Shown: one piece after another, positions 44,717-56,334 of the stretch
Layout of the letters: each line of letters begins with the position of its first letter
How positions within the stretch are numbered: position 1 is the stretch's first letter
Source: Lyophyllum atratum
Lineage: Eukaryota; Basidiomycota; Agaricomycetes; Agaricales; Lyophyllaceae
NCBI GenBank assembly: GCA_014905825.1
Contig: JACGCN010000053.1
Coordinates: 218,288 to 282,287, forward strand
DNA length: 64,000 nt
Reading direction: 5' to 3'
Made by a program: the position numbers and the translations under genes
Notes under the pieces: model-generated
What the model saw: the letters and a program-made list of their open reading frames with translations, nothing else
Told to the model about the DNA's origin: nothing
The model's database searches: none

Positions 44717-45373
44717 ATGCTTTGGGTTCGCTCTACACACATTACATCAGTTGACCGGTTTGAATGGGGAGGGGCAACTGGAACAGACACCAGCGGGACA
44801 TTGAACGCGGTGTATTTGAAGCCGCTCTCATCGCGCCTTGCGTTTGGAATTCCTCGAGGCATGGTGGGTCAAGGGACTCAAGGAACGATAGTGGTTATGA
44901 TGACAAGCACAAATACATGGCCTGGACCTAGTCTCTCCTAATACTAGACACACACAATCAGTCTTTCCTCCATTCTTCAGCCTAGACAAGGCCCAGACGA
45001 CAAATTGGCTCCTCTTATGTGCTCCTAATGATGGAAAAGCTTAGACCGCTGCCCATTCACATGCTACTGCTAATAGCCGCTCCTATTCAATTTGCACCGC
45101 ACGACCCACCTCCAACCCACCTCTAACCTGGGACACACTGCCGAAATTGCCTGAAATGCTCGGGATGCTTGGCTCAGGCACCTGTTCCAAACATCGCTGA
45201 ACTGTTGCCGCGCTCTATTTCGGTATCTGCTTGTTTCACTTCCCGTCTGTCTCGCTTTTTTAGGTCTCAGGACGCTGGTCAACACAAGACAATGGGTACG
45301 CTGGCTTAATAATTATGCAGGAGCGCAGGTATAAGAGCCCTGCATTTCTTCAGTATGTACCCCCTCATTCACC
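44717..45373. other. Divergent intergenic region
   Basis: Between the Arp8 start (minus) and the F-box-like gene start (plus), so it holds both promoters. The small frame at 44717-44941 has no recognisable content. Confidence 0.5.
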
Positions 45374-46246
45374 ATGAATGCCTTCACCCTCCCCATCGAA
45401 CTCATCGAAAAGATTATTCTCGACGCATGGTCCTCTCCCCTCTCTGCAGATGACCGCGTCACATTCATGACCTCCTCGCTCCTCGTCAACAAAATCTGGA
45501 TGGCCTTGTTCGTCCGCATCTCATTCAGAGATGTACACATACCCTGCCCCTCATATCTGGAGCAGTACATGCGCACACTCGCTGGCTGCTCCTCGATTTT
45601 CGACGAGCAGAGCAAGTCACTGCCGAGCATTCTATGCCATTCCGTCACTGTCAAAATAAGAATGGCAGATACTTGTGTTAGCCCAATCGAAGCAGACGAG
45701 GACCTAGATGACCCTCCGATGGGGAAAACTCTGGGAAAGCTCCTTTACGAGCTCAACTCTTGCCACGTCCCCAACCTCCGCACGCTATACGTCGAATACG
45801 AGAATATGGGCTTTGACGACATATTTGACCGTTGGAGATTTACCAATTTCCCTACACAAATCATCAACCTCGAAATTTCATTCGCCTTCGACCGAGAGAT
45901 GGCTGCTCTGGGTGGTATATTGCGCGCCATACACGAAAGGCAGGATCCCTATGTCACAACCAAGGTCTACATGCCAAGCATAAAGCAACTCCGCTTCTCT
46001 GGAGCGAGTAAGGCGTTTATGGAGGATACGGCCGTGTGCTGCATAAATGCAGAGACACCAGTAATATTGCCTGCGAGAATGCTGCCGAGCGTTGGCAGTG
46101 TGGTCACGACCAGCACTTTGTCGTCATCATCTTGGATCGCCGAGCCAACTTCCTCGACTAAATCGGTAACATGTATCGGGACCGGGGGATTACGATCATC
46201 TAGCAAAGTATTTGCTGTCCGTATTCTTGGCCCTCACAGCCACTAA
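45374..46246 (+). CDS. F-box-like hypothetical protein
   Basis: Intronless frame of 290 codons. The N-terminus TLPIELIEKIILDAWSSPLSADDRVTFMTSSLLVNKIWMALF resembles the degenerate F-box motif (LPxEL..KI....W) common in large agaricomycete F-box families. The rest has leucine-rich spacing (LYELNSCHVPNLRTLYVEYEN, PTQIINLEISFAF) but no clear LRR consensus. The last 60 residues are Ser/Thr-rich and may not be native, for example if an intron was missed near 46010. It converges on carboxypeptidase S, with only 54 bp between the stops. Confidence 0.65.
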   Translation: MNAFTLPIELIEKIILDAWSSPLSADDRVTFMTSSLLVNKIWMALFVRISFRDVHIPCPSYLEQYMRTLAGCSSIFDEQSKSLPSILCHSVTVKIRMADTCVSPIEADEDLDDPPMGKTLGKLLYELNSCHVPNLRTLYVEYENMGFDDIFDRWRFTNFPTQIINLEISFAFDREMAALGGILRAIHERQDPYVTTKVYMPSIKQLRFSGASKAFMEDTAVCCINAETPVILPARMLPSVGSVVTTSTLSSSSWIAEPTSSTKSVTCIGTGGLRSSSKVFAVRILGPHSH

Positions 46247-46300
46247 TATAATAAAAACATTCCGAATTTATAACGTAGGAGAATATGAGTATGAGAAGAA

Positions 46301-48745
46301 CTACAGGTTTATCGCCTCGTCCGCATTGAGGATGAGAGTTGTGAAGAACCGAATCATCTCCACAAAACCATCGACTTCGATATCTGCGCCCACAGGTCAG
46401 TCGATATCCTAGGCAGGACTCCGTCTCTACATACGTTCGTTCACCGTGTGTATGCCGAACTGGTCGTTTGGGTCCTTGCCTCCATTGTTGTGATTGTATC
46501 TGAAGATATGTTTCGACAACTGCCAATAGTACCGGGTATCTGCGAAGTTGCCAACCTTGAGTCTCAATCGACTGGCACGTATCCAGTTGAAAAGACTTGC
46601 CGGTGTTCCCAGAAGACATTCCCGGGCTCACGATAATCTCATTTTCCCCCTTCAATTGCCTGTGCGAGTTAAACGCTGTCTTAATGGTACCAGAAAGGAG
46701 CTGCCATGGCGCAGCGTCTTTGTCTGTGGGGGTAACAGGCGCCGGTTCCAAGGAGTTCCCATAAGCGTCAGTAAGCGTCAGTGATCCGCTCGAGGGAGCC
46801 CCTTTTTCCTCTCTAGAAATCTTGGAGCCAAAGGCATTGTAGGTGAGGTTAAACTTCTCTGCAAGGTCTTCCAGGATTCTGGTATCATGCGCTTTCACTG
46901 CTTCGACGGAGCTGTTTGTGTTTTTCAGTCGATAAATGCGTCTGAAAAGGTAGGCGAGCTACCTGATGACAGCGATTCGATGGTTGACGAGCGCCCAAGC
47001 CATCTCTGGGAGTGCGTTGGCCTTCACACCACCTTGGATCATATCAATGGCCTGAGTTATGCCCACCATGCTGCTGAATACAGGGTTATCGAGTATAACC
47101 TTTTCGAGCTTCTTGAGTTCTTTCTTCGACGACCAGGAACGCTTGATGGTCTTGCGCAATTCCTCCGGCAGCTCTTTGGCGTGCTCAGCGACACACTGGA
47201 GAGTGCTGTATAGGGGGTCATGCTTGGTCTGCGGATGAAGAGTGTCACCTCAGAACGGGGTAACAAGGAACAGGTCAGCACATACCAATTTGACTTTGAA
47301 AGGATTTGCTTCGTATTCGACAAGAAGCGCCGAAAGAATGCCGATGCCCTAGAAGATTCAGGAATTATTTTATTTAGATTGAAGCTATACGACATGGATA
47401 GCTTACTGTATGCCTCGGCGGGACGCTCGAGTGGCCGCCGGGTGTGGTAATCTCGACCCTTACATCCATATAGCCCTTCTCAGCAATGCCGGGCGTCGCA
47501 ATGACAGAGCCATACTCCTCGACGAATCCTCCTACAATAGAGCGTGATGATTGGCAAATTGTCCATCTAATGCGAGAACTTACCACCCTCGTCCACGATC
47601 ATAGCAATCCCATCTTCTCCATAGAGGGCAAGGAGGGCTTCACCAAGTTTTTGAGCGCCCTATTGCAATATAATTAGTCATATCAGGCTCCCTAGCAGGA
47701 TAGTGCATACCTCTCTTCCGCTGATTTCTTCATCGAATCCGTATGCGAGTATCACTGTCCGGGTTGGTCGGAATCCTCTTAAAAGGAGTGTTTCAACACT
47801 GGACCTGGATTCTCCCGCGTCAGAATCAAAGCTGATGTGCTCGATACGACGAAGCAACAGACAATGAGCCAATCAAACCGCTCTTGTCATCGGAGCTTCC
47901 ACGACCCCAGATTCTTTCGCCTACGTTTCACATGAGTATACATCATCACTACTGATTTATGTTTAGACAAACCATCGGAATGTCCCGAGTAAGGTGGGTG
48001 AGTCCATTCAGAGGCAGTAGTGGGGTTAACAGGAACGACATCTAAATGGGGCATGAAGACGAAACTGTGCACAGAACTTAGACTAACACATACCCTGGTG
48101 GGCGGCCAAAACGATGGGCTTCAAGCTGAAGTCGGAGCCCTGCCAGACGTACAACAGGCCGTACGTGTTAACTTTCGTTAGCTGAAGTGTTGTATGGCTA
48201 CACGTGTCGTCGCTTTGGTGATCCAGAAGTCATACAATGCATGTTTGCGCTCACACCAGGGGGAACGCGCCATGAAGATAATCATGGAATGGCGCGAACG
48301 CATCCCATCGTGCGTCCACTCCGACTGGTCCCATGTTGTCGAACGACTCAGTACTGGAAATCCGTCCAACTCAGAGTCACGAAGATCATGAATATAACGG
48401 GCATTTCATGACTCACGGAATCCTTACAGCACCACTCAACCAATCAATAGCCTGCACCTTGAATGGCTCCGTCCCAAACGTCGCGCTCAACGACTCCCAC
48501 AACGCCCCGTTTTTGACCGGGACCAGCGGATCGCTCTGTGCGCACCGAGACTCATCCTTGTCAGGTGAGTCATGCATCCAGGGTGCCATAAGGCGATAGG
48601 AAAACCCCATCCACAGATAACCACATAGGAGGAAGATTGAGATGGCCTTCAGACTGCGTCTGAGGGTGTAACGTTTCGCTCGCTGAACAGGTGGGGAGGG
48701 GAGCAATGGCCCAGCGCCGTTTTTCTCACTGATGGGTTGCTCCAT
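46301..48745 (-). CDS. CPS1: Vacuolar carboxypeptidase S (Gly-X carboxypeptidase, M20 family)
   Basis: Di-zinc metallopeptidase of the vacuole that releases C-terminal residues from small peptides. Start MEQPISEKNG at 48745. A single membrane anchor (KAISIFLLCGYLWMGFSY) after a basic stretch gives the type II topology of yeast Cps1. The M20 motifs follow: LAAHQDVVPVNP (His, Asp), ERIWGRGSSDDKSGLIGSL (bridging Asp), LAYGFDEEISGREGAQ (catalytic Glu), IVDEGG (Asp), the dimerisation-domain entry TTPGGHSSVPPRHT, and a final HTVNERM (His). The end is ADEAINL at 46301. Around ten introns interrupt it. All metal ligands are visible, so activity is expected. Confidence 0.9.
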
Positions 48746-51576
48746 GGCAGTGGGAACAGGATTGACCAGAGGGCTTTGGGAGCACAAGGTCTTTTATTGC
48801 ACAACTGTAACTCAAGGCGATCATTGATGTCACAATTTCAAATCGCTATTCTTGTTCGCTCAATGACTAATTAAATCAAAGTTACATCAGATAAGATAAT
48901 ATGAGATGGACTCCTTACAAGATGAGGGGCATTAGTATTTCCATGACGGTCCCTTGAGCGAGCGATTGAAGGAACAAAGTATTATCGATGTGTATGAGTA
49001 TGCCCTAGCAGCGATCACCTCGTCCCTAAAGGCCGTATTCACTGTAATTCTACTTACTACTACTACATGCGCAGCGCGTATCATGGCGTCGAGTGGAAAC
49101 AAAGGGAGCAGGCCAGCGGCACGGACAAGAGTAATCTAGAAGCCATGGTGGAAGAGCTTTGGGAAGGGTAGGATGTAAGAACCATCACCGGAACATCTAC
49201 GATCGATATCCAACGGGCCAGCTGATCCGTGGGCACTGGAGATAAATCGGAATCCTGTCAGCCGTAATCTTGTGCTCGTCTTTGGAAAACCTCAGTTCCT
49301 ATGTCGCATGAAAACGACTGCACAACGCCGACGACGTAGGAGGTGTGGGACATTACATGCCATAGATCCGTGGGTGTTTTGGCAATTATTCCGTGTCCTT
49401 CCTACCTGCGCCACGGGCCGTCGAACCTTGTTCCCTATTGACTCTGATCAGAAAGGAGCAGGCGACACCGAGAAAGCCTTCCATGATTTCTACACCCACG
49501 GTGTTCCCGATGTGAGGGAAGGCAATATACCCCCGCCGTCAATTGTCTCTCTCAGCGATTCTATCACGTATGCGATTACAAGTTCGGAAGTGCATGACAT
49601 TGAGAATTAATTCGGAGAGATCCTTCGACCTCACGATCGTAGTTTATCTTCTGGTTACGGAGCAAGTTGACGGTGTCGATATGCACCTTTCGTGTTGCTG
49701 TAAGGATCGTGCCGCTATTTGCTGCTCATAAACGGAGCTGGCTGAGGACTGTTAGGCAACATCATGTTACGGTCACATATACAAGGTCTCAATTGCAAGG
49801 GTCTACTCTGATGTCAACGCCTACCAAAATATGTTTGGCGACAGGCAACCGCGGGAGATGTATATGGTTTCTCACCTCACATGCCTGCCTCGCAGCGGCT
49901 TGCCTTGCCATCGCCTTCTGGGGGGCCACCCCAATGCCCTTGATCTCCCCGTTGACTTTTAAATGATTAACTAATTAGCGATATGGAAGTCCCGACGGAG
50001 GGACTTACTTTTGCAGAGTACGGTCCACTGCGTAGGGTTCGAGGTCGATGATGGTAATTCAGCCCAGCTCAACAGGTGTGATTCCTTCCTTTCTTGCATA
50101 TCTGGGACGTGTTTAGCTAGAAATCGAAGCATCGAACGTAAAGCAAGCAAGAGCACACACAATTGTGGAGAGCACTGCTGTAGTTTCCAGGAGACGGTAG
50201 CGTGATTTTGTTCGCCGGTTTGGACGGAAGCACAGTGCGAGACGACATTCTATAGGGTGTCGGAGGAAACGAGGAGTCCCTTTTCAATGGTCCGCAGTCC
50301 TTAGTAGTCTTCCATCCTGTGCCGTACGGCAAGGTCCGACAGAACTCCTCTCACGTTGAGACGATGTGGTTGCCTGGTCACGGATATGAGTATACGCGGA
50401 AACAATCCGCGGGTCCGGCCCAGGTAGCCACGAGCTGATGAGAGTCGAGACACTAACGGCGGTCGAGTACGCGAGTCCGGGCCAAGTCCCAGGAAGAAGG
50501 AGTTGGCATTCATGGTGAACGAGGTTCTTGTGAGAAGATCAGTCCAGCGATGGAATCGATGGTGGACGAAAATTTGATTTTGACAGAAATGATAGAGAGC
50601 AGAGGACGATTGATCGGAGTTGGAACGTTCTTCTACTTCCACATATCGTACGAAATCTTTCTCAAGCATAGAGTAGGCTAGTAGCGCATCACCCTGATCA
50701 TCGATTCCGTTGAGTAGAAAATACCTGTTTTCAGGATTCAGTACTCAGCAGTCATTCCGCAGGAAGGACAAAATGAGCTCAAGATTGGCTTTCAGATCCA
50801 GCGCCACCAGCCTTTAGAACCCCAAAAAATGCAGGTGGTGTCAAGCCCTCGTCGGGCAATACCTGTATTGATCAGCCAGGTTCAAGGCATTTTACCACAG
50901 CCAACCGCATGGCGGCATATGGAGTCGTTCGACACGTCACATTTTCGCGACATAACCGTTGGACTGAAGTCGACCGTCTGCGTGTCGCTCCTGCGTTTCT
51001 TCGCCAAATAGTATCCTTTCTTGCCGTCGTGTGTGTTAAAGGGTTGCGCAATTCTGTGAGGCCTGAAGGAACGACCTGGTGGTCACAAAGCTATGTTACG
51101 ACGCGTCAAACCCTCAGCACGTCGGCGTAAGCCCGACTGATCAAGCACTTCTCTCGGCGGTGCTGGACGTGGACTTCTGAATGCCTAGTTTGACATATTA
51201 GCACAAAATCCTTTCTTTATGCAAAGGGAGAGTGGGGGATGCCACAGCCAGTCCTCACACTGGTGCCGGTTAAAGTTGCGGGCTAGTCACTAGTAGTATC
51301 TCGGCCATCGTTGTACAGCTGCGCCATGTGTGAGATCTCAAAAACCTAAACAGTTGCTGGAAGTTGGCGATGAACTTCTTTCCTTCCTTCCTTCCTCCCA
51401 CTTATTTTTACGAGTCCCTGCCGTCATTCAATCGTCTTGTACTTGCCTCGGCGCCTATAGTTCATAACTCGTGATCTCCATGGCCTTCTCATCTTATCTC
51501 CCTTCTGAATTGATCATGTAAAATACCAAAAGCCTGGAATTTCATGTGCATAACTCTGCAGGTTCCCCTGCATCGA
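48746..51576. other. 2.8-kb region without a supported gene
   Basis: Lies between the carboxypeptidase S start and the GH47 stop. Frames of 60-120 codons on both strands (for example 49272-49610 plus and 50301-50669 minus) have no motif, no splice-consistent neighbours and mixed composition. A short CCTT microsatellite sits at about 51379-51398. Confidence 0.45.
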
Positions 51577-54024
51577 TCATGGGCCGGGTGTGTTCTTTGG
51601 GACGAAACGATTTGGGCTAACGTCGGGCAGAGGCGGACCGGGTCTAGTTCTGAATGGTCGAGGAGGTATCGTTGCATCGCTACCATACGATGCTCGGCTT
51701 GGCGGGGCTTTGAACGGATGTGCCTCGGTGTTGAAGATGTCTGAAAAAGAATAGAATGCATGATCAGATGACAAGTGGCAGACTGTACACAGCTATAGGA
51801 ACACACATTCGTCGATGTCGATATGCTTCGGGTCGTCGAAGGTTAGATATCTGAAATAGTCAAGGTTGAACTTAATACGCAGGAGGTGGAAAGCCTTGAC
51901 ACACAAGTACTTCAGCACTTCCGCAAACCAGAAACTTTCCATATCGTCAATCTTGGCTGATCCCGGGTCGCGCACATCTTCGATGCCTGCAAAACCCACC
52001 GCAGCCGGGAGATACTTGCTGAAGCTCTCAACGGCCTTGGCAGCGCGGTCAAGGTATTTCGTATTGCCCGTGATTCTCCATGCGTAGAAGTTGGACTCTA
52101 GAACCTCTGGGCGGAGGATGTAATAGGGCCGGTAGGAATAGAAGCCATGTTTAGCATAAAACTCAAGATCGGCGTCAGTCGGAGGGTCCACGCCGGTATA
52201 GTTTCCATCCGAAGACGCGTAGGCAAAGGCCTCCGGGCCGATTCCAGTGCTGGTGGGAGTTGAGACACAGAAACATAATTGGAGAGGCGGATCCTTACGC
52301 AGTGCTTTCATAAGTATTCCAACAGCCGTCGATCAGTTGTAGCGCATAATCAATGATTGTGCTGTTGCCCAGAAGTTTTCCACCTGTGTGATTTATGACA
52401 TCAGCGGCGGAAAGATGGATGCAGCAATACAGCTGTCTGACCGTAAAGCCAGTTTCCGCCGTGGAAACAAGCCAGATGGGAGCTTACTGTATGTGACGGA
52501 AGTTCCCAATCTCAGCATCGTAAGTGCACGTATAAAGATGGTCTCCGACAGTTGCTTTCTGCAGGGAAGAATGTCAGGGGTTGCGTCAGAAAAGAGAAGA
52601 GTGGGTGGTCAACTCTGAGCAGATTATGAATCGAAGAGTCAACGGCGGTCTTCCAAGTGTCAATGAAGACTGAATCATCGGTATTGGTGAGACGAGGATA
52701 CTTGAGAAGGTACTCGAAATAACTGTCGGAACCTCCACCCCATGACTGGATTTACATGTCAATCCCGATTCCGTCTGAAGAAAAAAATCAACGAGCGTAC
52801 AACGTATCCACCAACGGCTTGGCCATCTGCTGGATTAATTCCCTGTACAGCCATGCCTGGGAACGGAGAGGGCTTTCGTGGATTGGCTGTGAGTGACAGC
52901 CCCGATGGGATATGAGGATTACAAACCAGGCTGCCAATTTGCCTGAACGAGCCTTCTGCGAGTCGGCGGTAAGTGTCATTCCTCGTATACTTACTCAAGG
53001 TCGACCATTCTAATATCAGCTATAAGGTATATATAGTTTAATCATGATAAGCATGGAAGCTCGAATCCAGTCCACTCAACGTACCGTTCCGGCTTCGGCG
53101 ATGTTAGACTTTCGAAGGATAAGTGAATACCAGGGTGCACGGCGAGTAGCGCACATACAGTAGATATGATAGGCTCATTTGTCGCGAAGTCCAGGAATCC
53201 AAATGGGACGCTGTTATTCTACTGGTAGTGTAAGAACCCCAATAACACGAAGAAAGAAAAGAGCATACCCCGACCCATGCGTAAGCCATCTTATCTCCGA
53301 CTTCTTTTGCTTTCTGAAGAAGAGCGGGGAATCTCCTGTCGCTCAGCTCATATGCACTTAACAGCCCACCTAGATATCGAATCGTAGTCTCGAAAACACT
53401 ATTAAATAAGTGAGCATATGGGATGCCGGATACAACGACATTGGAAGCCACCTGACGGTATCATCCGTTTGGGACTTGCTGAAGTCAATGTTGCTGGAGA
53501 AGTCCACGGCTTCAGCGAACAATTTCTATATCCCGCAATGATAAGATACATCTGTACCAGAATCGAAGATTTAGTACCTTTTGGCCCATGATGTGCTGTC
53601 GAAGACAGCGGGACAGCGTTAATGATTATTTTCCCTACATTCATGCAAGACGAACCAGAGTTGTCATGGCGTCGACGACTGTCGCGCCTGAAAATCCCGT
53701 TAGGTTGATTGTGGTCAACTCCTACATGGTATACACACCCCATCCATTCCTTCCGTCGAAGTAGGTCTTGGTTTCTGGAGTCAGGTCATCGTGTCCCCAC
53801 GCATACTTTCTAAACGAGAGTGCATTTGTCCAGGCAGGCTCATCAAGGCAGGTTATGAGTGCTTACTTGTATGCGTCATAGCTTTGCAAGAATATCCTCT
53901 CAACGGCATCTCGATTTGCACGAGCTGATCTAGGAAGATGTAATCCTGGTTTTTGGACAGTGATTCCGTATGAAACGGGTGACGCAGCTGCCAACAGCAG
54001 GGTCAAGCTTAGATACGACCGCAT
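51577..54024 (-). CDS. GH47 alpha-1,2-mannosidase (secretory)
   Basis: Calcium-dependent class I alpha-mannosidase that trims alpha-1,2-linked mannose from N-glycans in the secretory pathway, or outside the cell. It has a signal peptide (MRSYLSLTLLLAAASPVSYG). GH47 motifs follow in order: FLQSYDAYKYAWGHDDLTP, FDGRNGWGATVVDAMTTL, FETTIRYLGGLLSAYELS, AGTLTLEWSTLSKYTRNDTYRRLAE, SWGGGSDSYFEYLLKYPRLT, SHLACFHGGNWLYGG and ESTGIGPEAFAY. Next are YILRPEVLESNFYAWRITG, ESFWFAEVLKYLYLTFDD and VFNTEAHPF, where the Thr of NTEAHP coordinates calcium. A Pro/Arg-rich tail ends NTPGP at 51577. More than ten short introns are required. Catalytic acidic residues appear present. Confidence 0.92.
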
Positions 54025-54083
54025 GTCGATGGGACAAGGCTGAACAATATCGTACCATCTTATATCATACTTATACTTGAGAA

Positions 54084-54712
54084 CTATCCGAGGGCCGAGA
54101 TCAAGAAGAACAGAAGCCAGGTAACATTGTGATACGCTTCATGGGTCGAGTGATTCCCGACCACACTGTGCATTTGTCGAGCTTGACTGTTATTCCAGGC
54201 AATCTGGAGAGCGGGGTAAATAAGCGAGACATCTGCAAGAGTAGGATCCACGGCTAGTAGCGCAGAACGTGAGGCATTCAAAGCGCTTCCGGACCTGCGA
54301 TTCGCAGGGGTAAACACCTTGAAGTCTCAAGCGGGGGATACTGTGGCCCAGGAGATGACTACAAATGGACATCAGTTAGTGAAGTGCAATACCTCGTGAC
54401 CCGAAAAGCACGCTGATCAAGGTGCCAACCATCAAAGAATTGAAAGATGTTCAGTCCAAGCATTCAGGCTTACTTACCTGCATGCGAAGAGATAGACACA
54501 CGAGGAGGTATCTAATGTCAATCCATGTCAAAGCCGTAGAGGAGGAAATCAGGAACATCTGATGTGAAAGGGTTACCGTTTTCGTCAGAACGCGAGACGC
54601 CAAGCATTTGGCCAAATACCTAAAGGTAGACAGTATTGGATTGGTCGACCTGGCTAGCGAAGAAAGCCTGACGACGAGGCTAATACTCCACACTATGACC
54701 ATATGCGCAACT
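54084..54712 (-). CDS. Uncertain small membrane-protein-like gene or remnant
   Basis: Not recognised. A frame from the ATG at 54702 reads through two hydrophobic segments (VIVWSISLVVRLSSLA, MFLISSSTALTWIDIRYLLVCLSL). It meets a good donor (CAG/GTAAGT) near 54480 with a candidate acceptor near 54365. Downstream, one frame ends with a hydrophobic tail (WLLFFLISALG) at 54084, but the splice does not join these two frames. It may be a decayed membrane-protein gene. Confidence 0.25.
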
Positions 54713-55458
54713 TTACGTGCTCAACCATCCTAGAAAAATTGGGGGGTGATCATAGATCAATTTGAATAGCTACCCCACAGAGGTGTCGTCGAGAGTCGAT
54801 TGTGCAACATCATCCGGGACTGGTAGTCAGAAAACGCCACTGACGAGGATGGATGGGATTTCAGCTTCTTCCCATCCCGTAACGTCCTTATTAGCGGTGG
54901 AAGTTCCACGATAAGCCATAAGCGAGGGTGGCATCTGGCAGAAAGCTGTTGCGTATGGAGCCTGGACTCATTCCTGTGTGGTAATATAAGCGCTGAGAAA
55001 GGTCAAGAAATGGGTCTTGCATTTGGAGCAGGTCCAGCCTGGCTCTGGGAGAGATACATGTACAGTCTTCAACATCAAGTCCTTTTTCTAGTCCACGCGG
55101 GAGCCGTCATCCAATCGGTCATGGCGGTGAAGATCTCGAAGACCACTTCCATTCATTCTGAGTAGGTCTTGCCGTTCATGACTTGCAGAGCCGCTGGAAG
55201 TCATTCGGCACCCAATACCGCTAGTACGCCTGGAAAACATGCTAAGGGTTCTCAGTACCAGCTAGATACTGTACGTCATTCCTGCGCGGCGGTCGAAGAG
55301 GCACGACCTGCTACGTGGGGTATGAAGAGCAATGGTGTAGGGTGAGCCTGATGATGGACGTTCATCTTGGCGGACATTCGACGCGTCTCAGTGGCATGAT
55401 GAGAGGAGAGAGATCAGCGATCGGAGTTGCAACTGTTGCCTCTTACCATCGTGTCTGA
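54713..55458. other. Intergenic region
   Basis: No exon-like sequence on either strand. The last 100 bp before 55459 should hold the V-ATPase subunit G promoter. Confidence 0.5.
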
Positions 55459-55996
55459 ATGGTATGTCTCTATCGTGCTGACTAGAATTCTTTCGATCTC
55501 ACTCTAACCCGTCTACCAGGCTGCCCAACAATCCCAGGGAATCCAGACACTGCTCGAGGCCGAGAAGGAGGCCGCTAAGATAGTGCAGCAGGCCCGCCAG
55601 TGTTCGTTCACCGCCGACGTCCACATCACTTAACACGCTCACGCATGCTTCCCAACAGACCGCGTGCAACGACTTAAGGATGCTCGGGCCGAGGCCACGA
55701 AGGAGATAGAGGAGTACAAGCAGGCGAAGGATCAGGAGTTCAAGGCTTTCGAATCATCAGTGCGCTCTACCACCCATCTCCCCTGCACGTCAACTTGACT
55801 TCCCGGTTTGCCGATGTAGCATGCCGGCACGACGTCGAATGCTCAATCGGCTATAGATAAGGAGACGGAGGAGAAGCTCCAGGCGATCACAGCGTCGTTC
55901 GAACAAGCGAAGGACGCAGTGGTGAAGAAACTCCTCGAGCGCGTCATTCTTGTCAAACCCGAGCTCCACCGCAACCTCCAGAAGGTCGAGGCATAA
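55459..55996 (+). CDS. VMA10: V-type proton ATPase subunit G
   Basis: Peripheral-stalk subunit of the vacuolar H+-ATPase (V1 part), forming a heterodimeric coiled coil with subunit E. Exon 1 is the start codon alone: ATG at 55459-55461 followed at once by GTATGT. Exon 2 (from 55520) reads AAQQSQGIQTLLEAEKEAAKIVQQARQ. The next intron starts GTTCGT and joins Q-Y-R as in the family. Then come RVQRLKDARAEATKEIEEYKQAKDQEFKAFESS, HAGTTSNAQSAIDKETEEKL and the end LHRNLQKVEA at TAA 55994-55996. The length of about 118 residues is normal. All splice phases are consistent, so the gene is intact. Confidence 0.93.
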
Positions 55997-56334
55997 CGTA
56001 TTGGCACCTGTCTCCGACATACACCATAGTCCGAGTCGCATCACGATCATTCTCCGCTTCTCGTGCAGACAACTTGCTTCCTTACTTTTGCCCTTGCGGC
56101 AGACATGACAACATTTATTAATTAGCAAACAACACGCCGAATGTATTTGACTGTACGCATCCAATCGTCCGAAATAAAAATTCTACAATGGGGTAGGTCC
56201 TGGCGATGGTACTGGAAGAGCAAGTCGATAGCAATCATGATATAAAAGTGGCGGCATGTAGTTACGGTCAAAGCGCTGAGGAAAGATGAAACCACGCACG
56301 GCCACATCCACGAAGAACAAAGTATAACCCTCGG
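55997..56334. other. Convergent 3' region
   Basis: Between the VMA10 stop and the Zn2Cys6 gene stop. No gene seen; probably both 3' UTRs. Confidence 0.5.

Noticed and set aside
44717..44941. Small plus-strand frame beside the Arp8 start
   Set aside because: No motif, and located in the divergent promoter.
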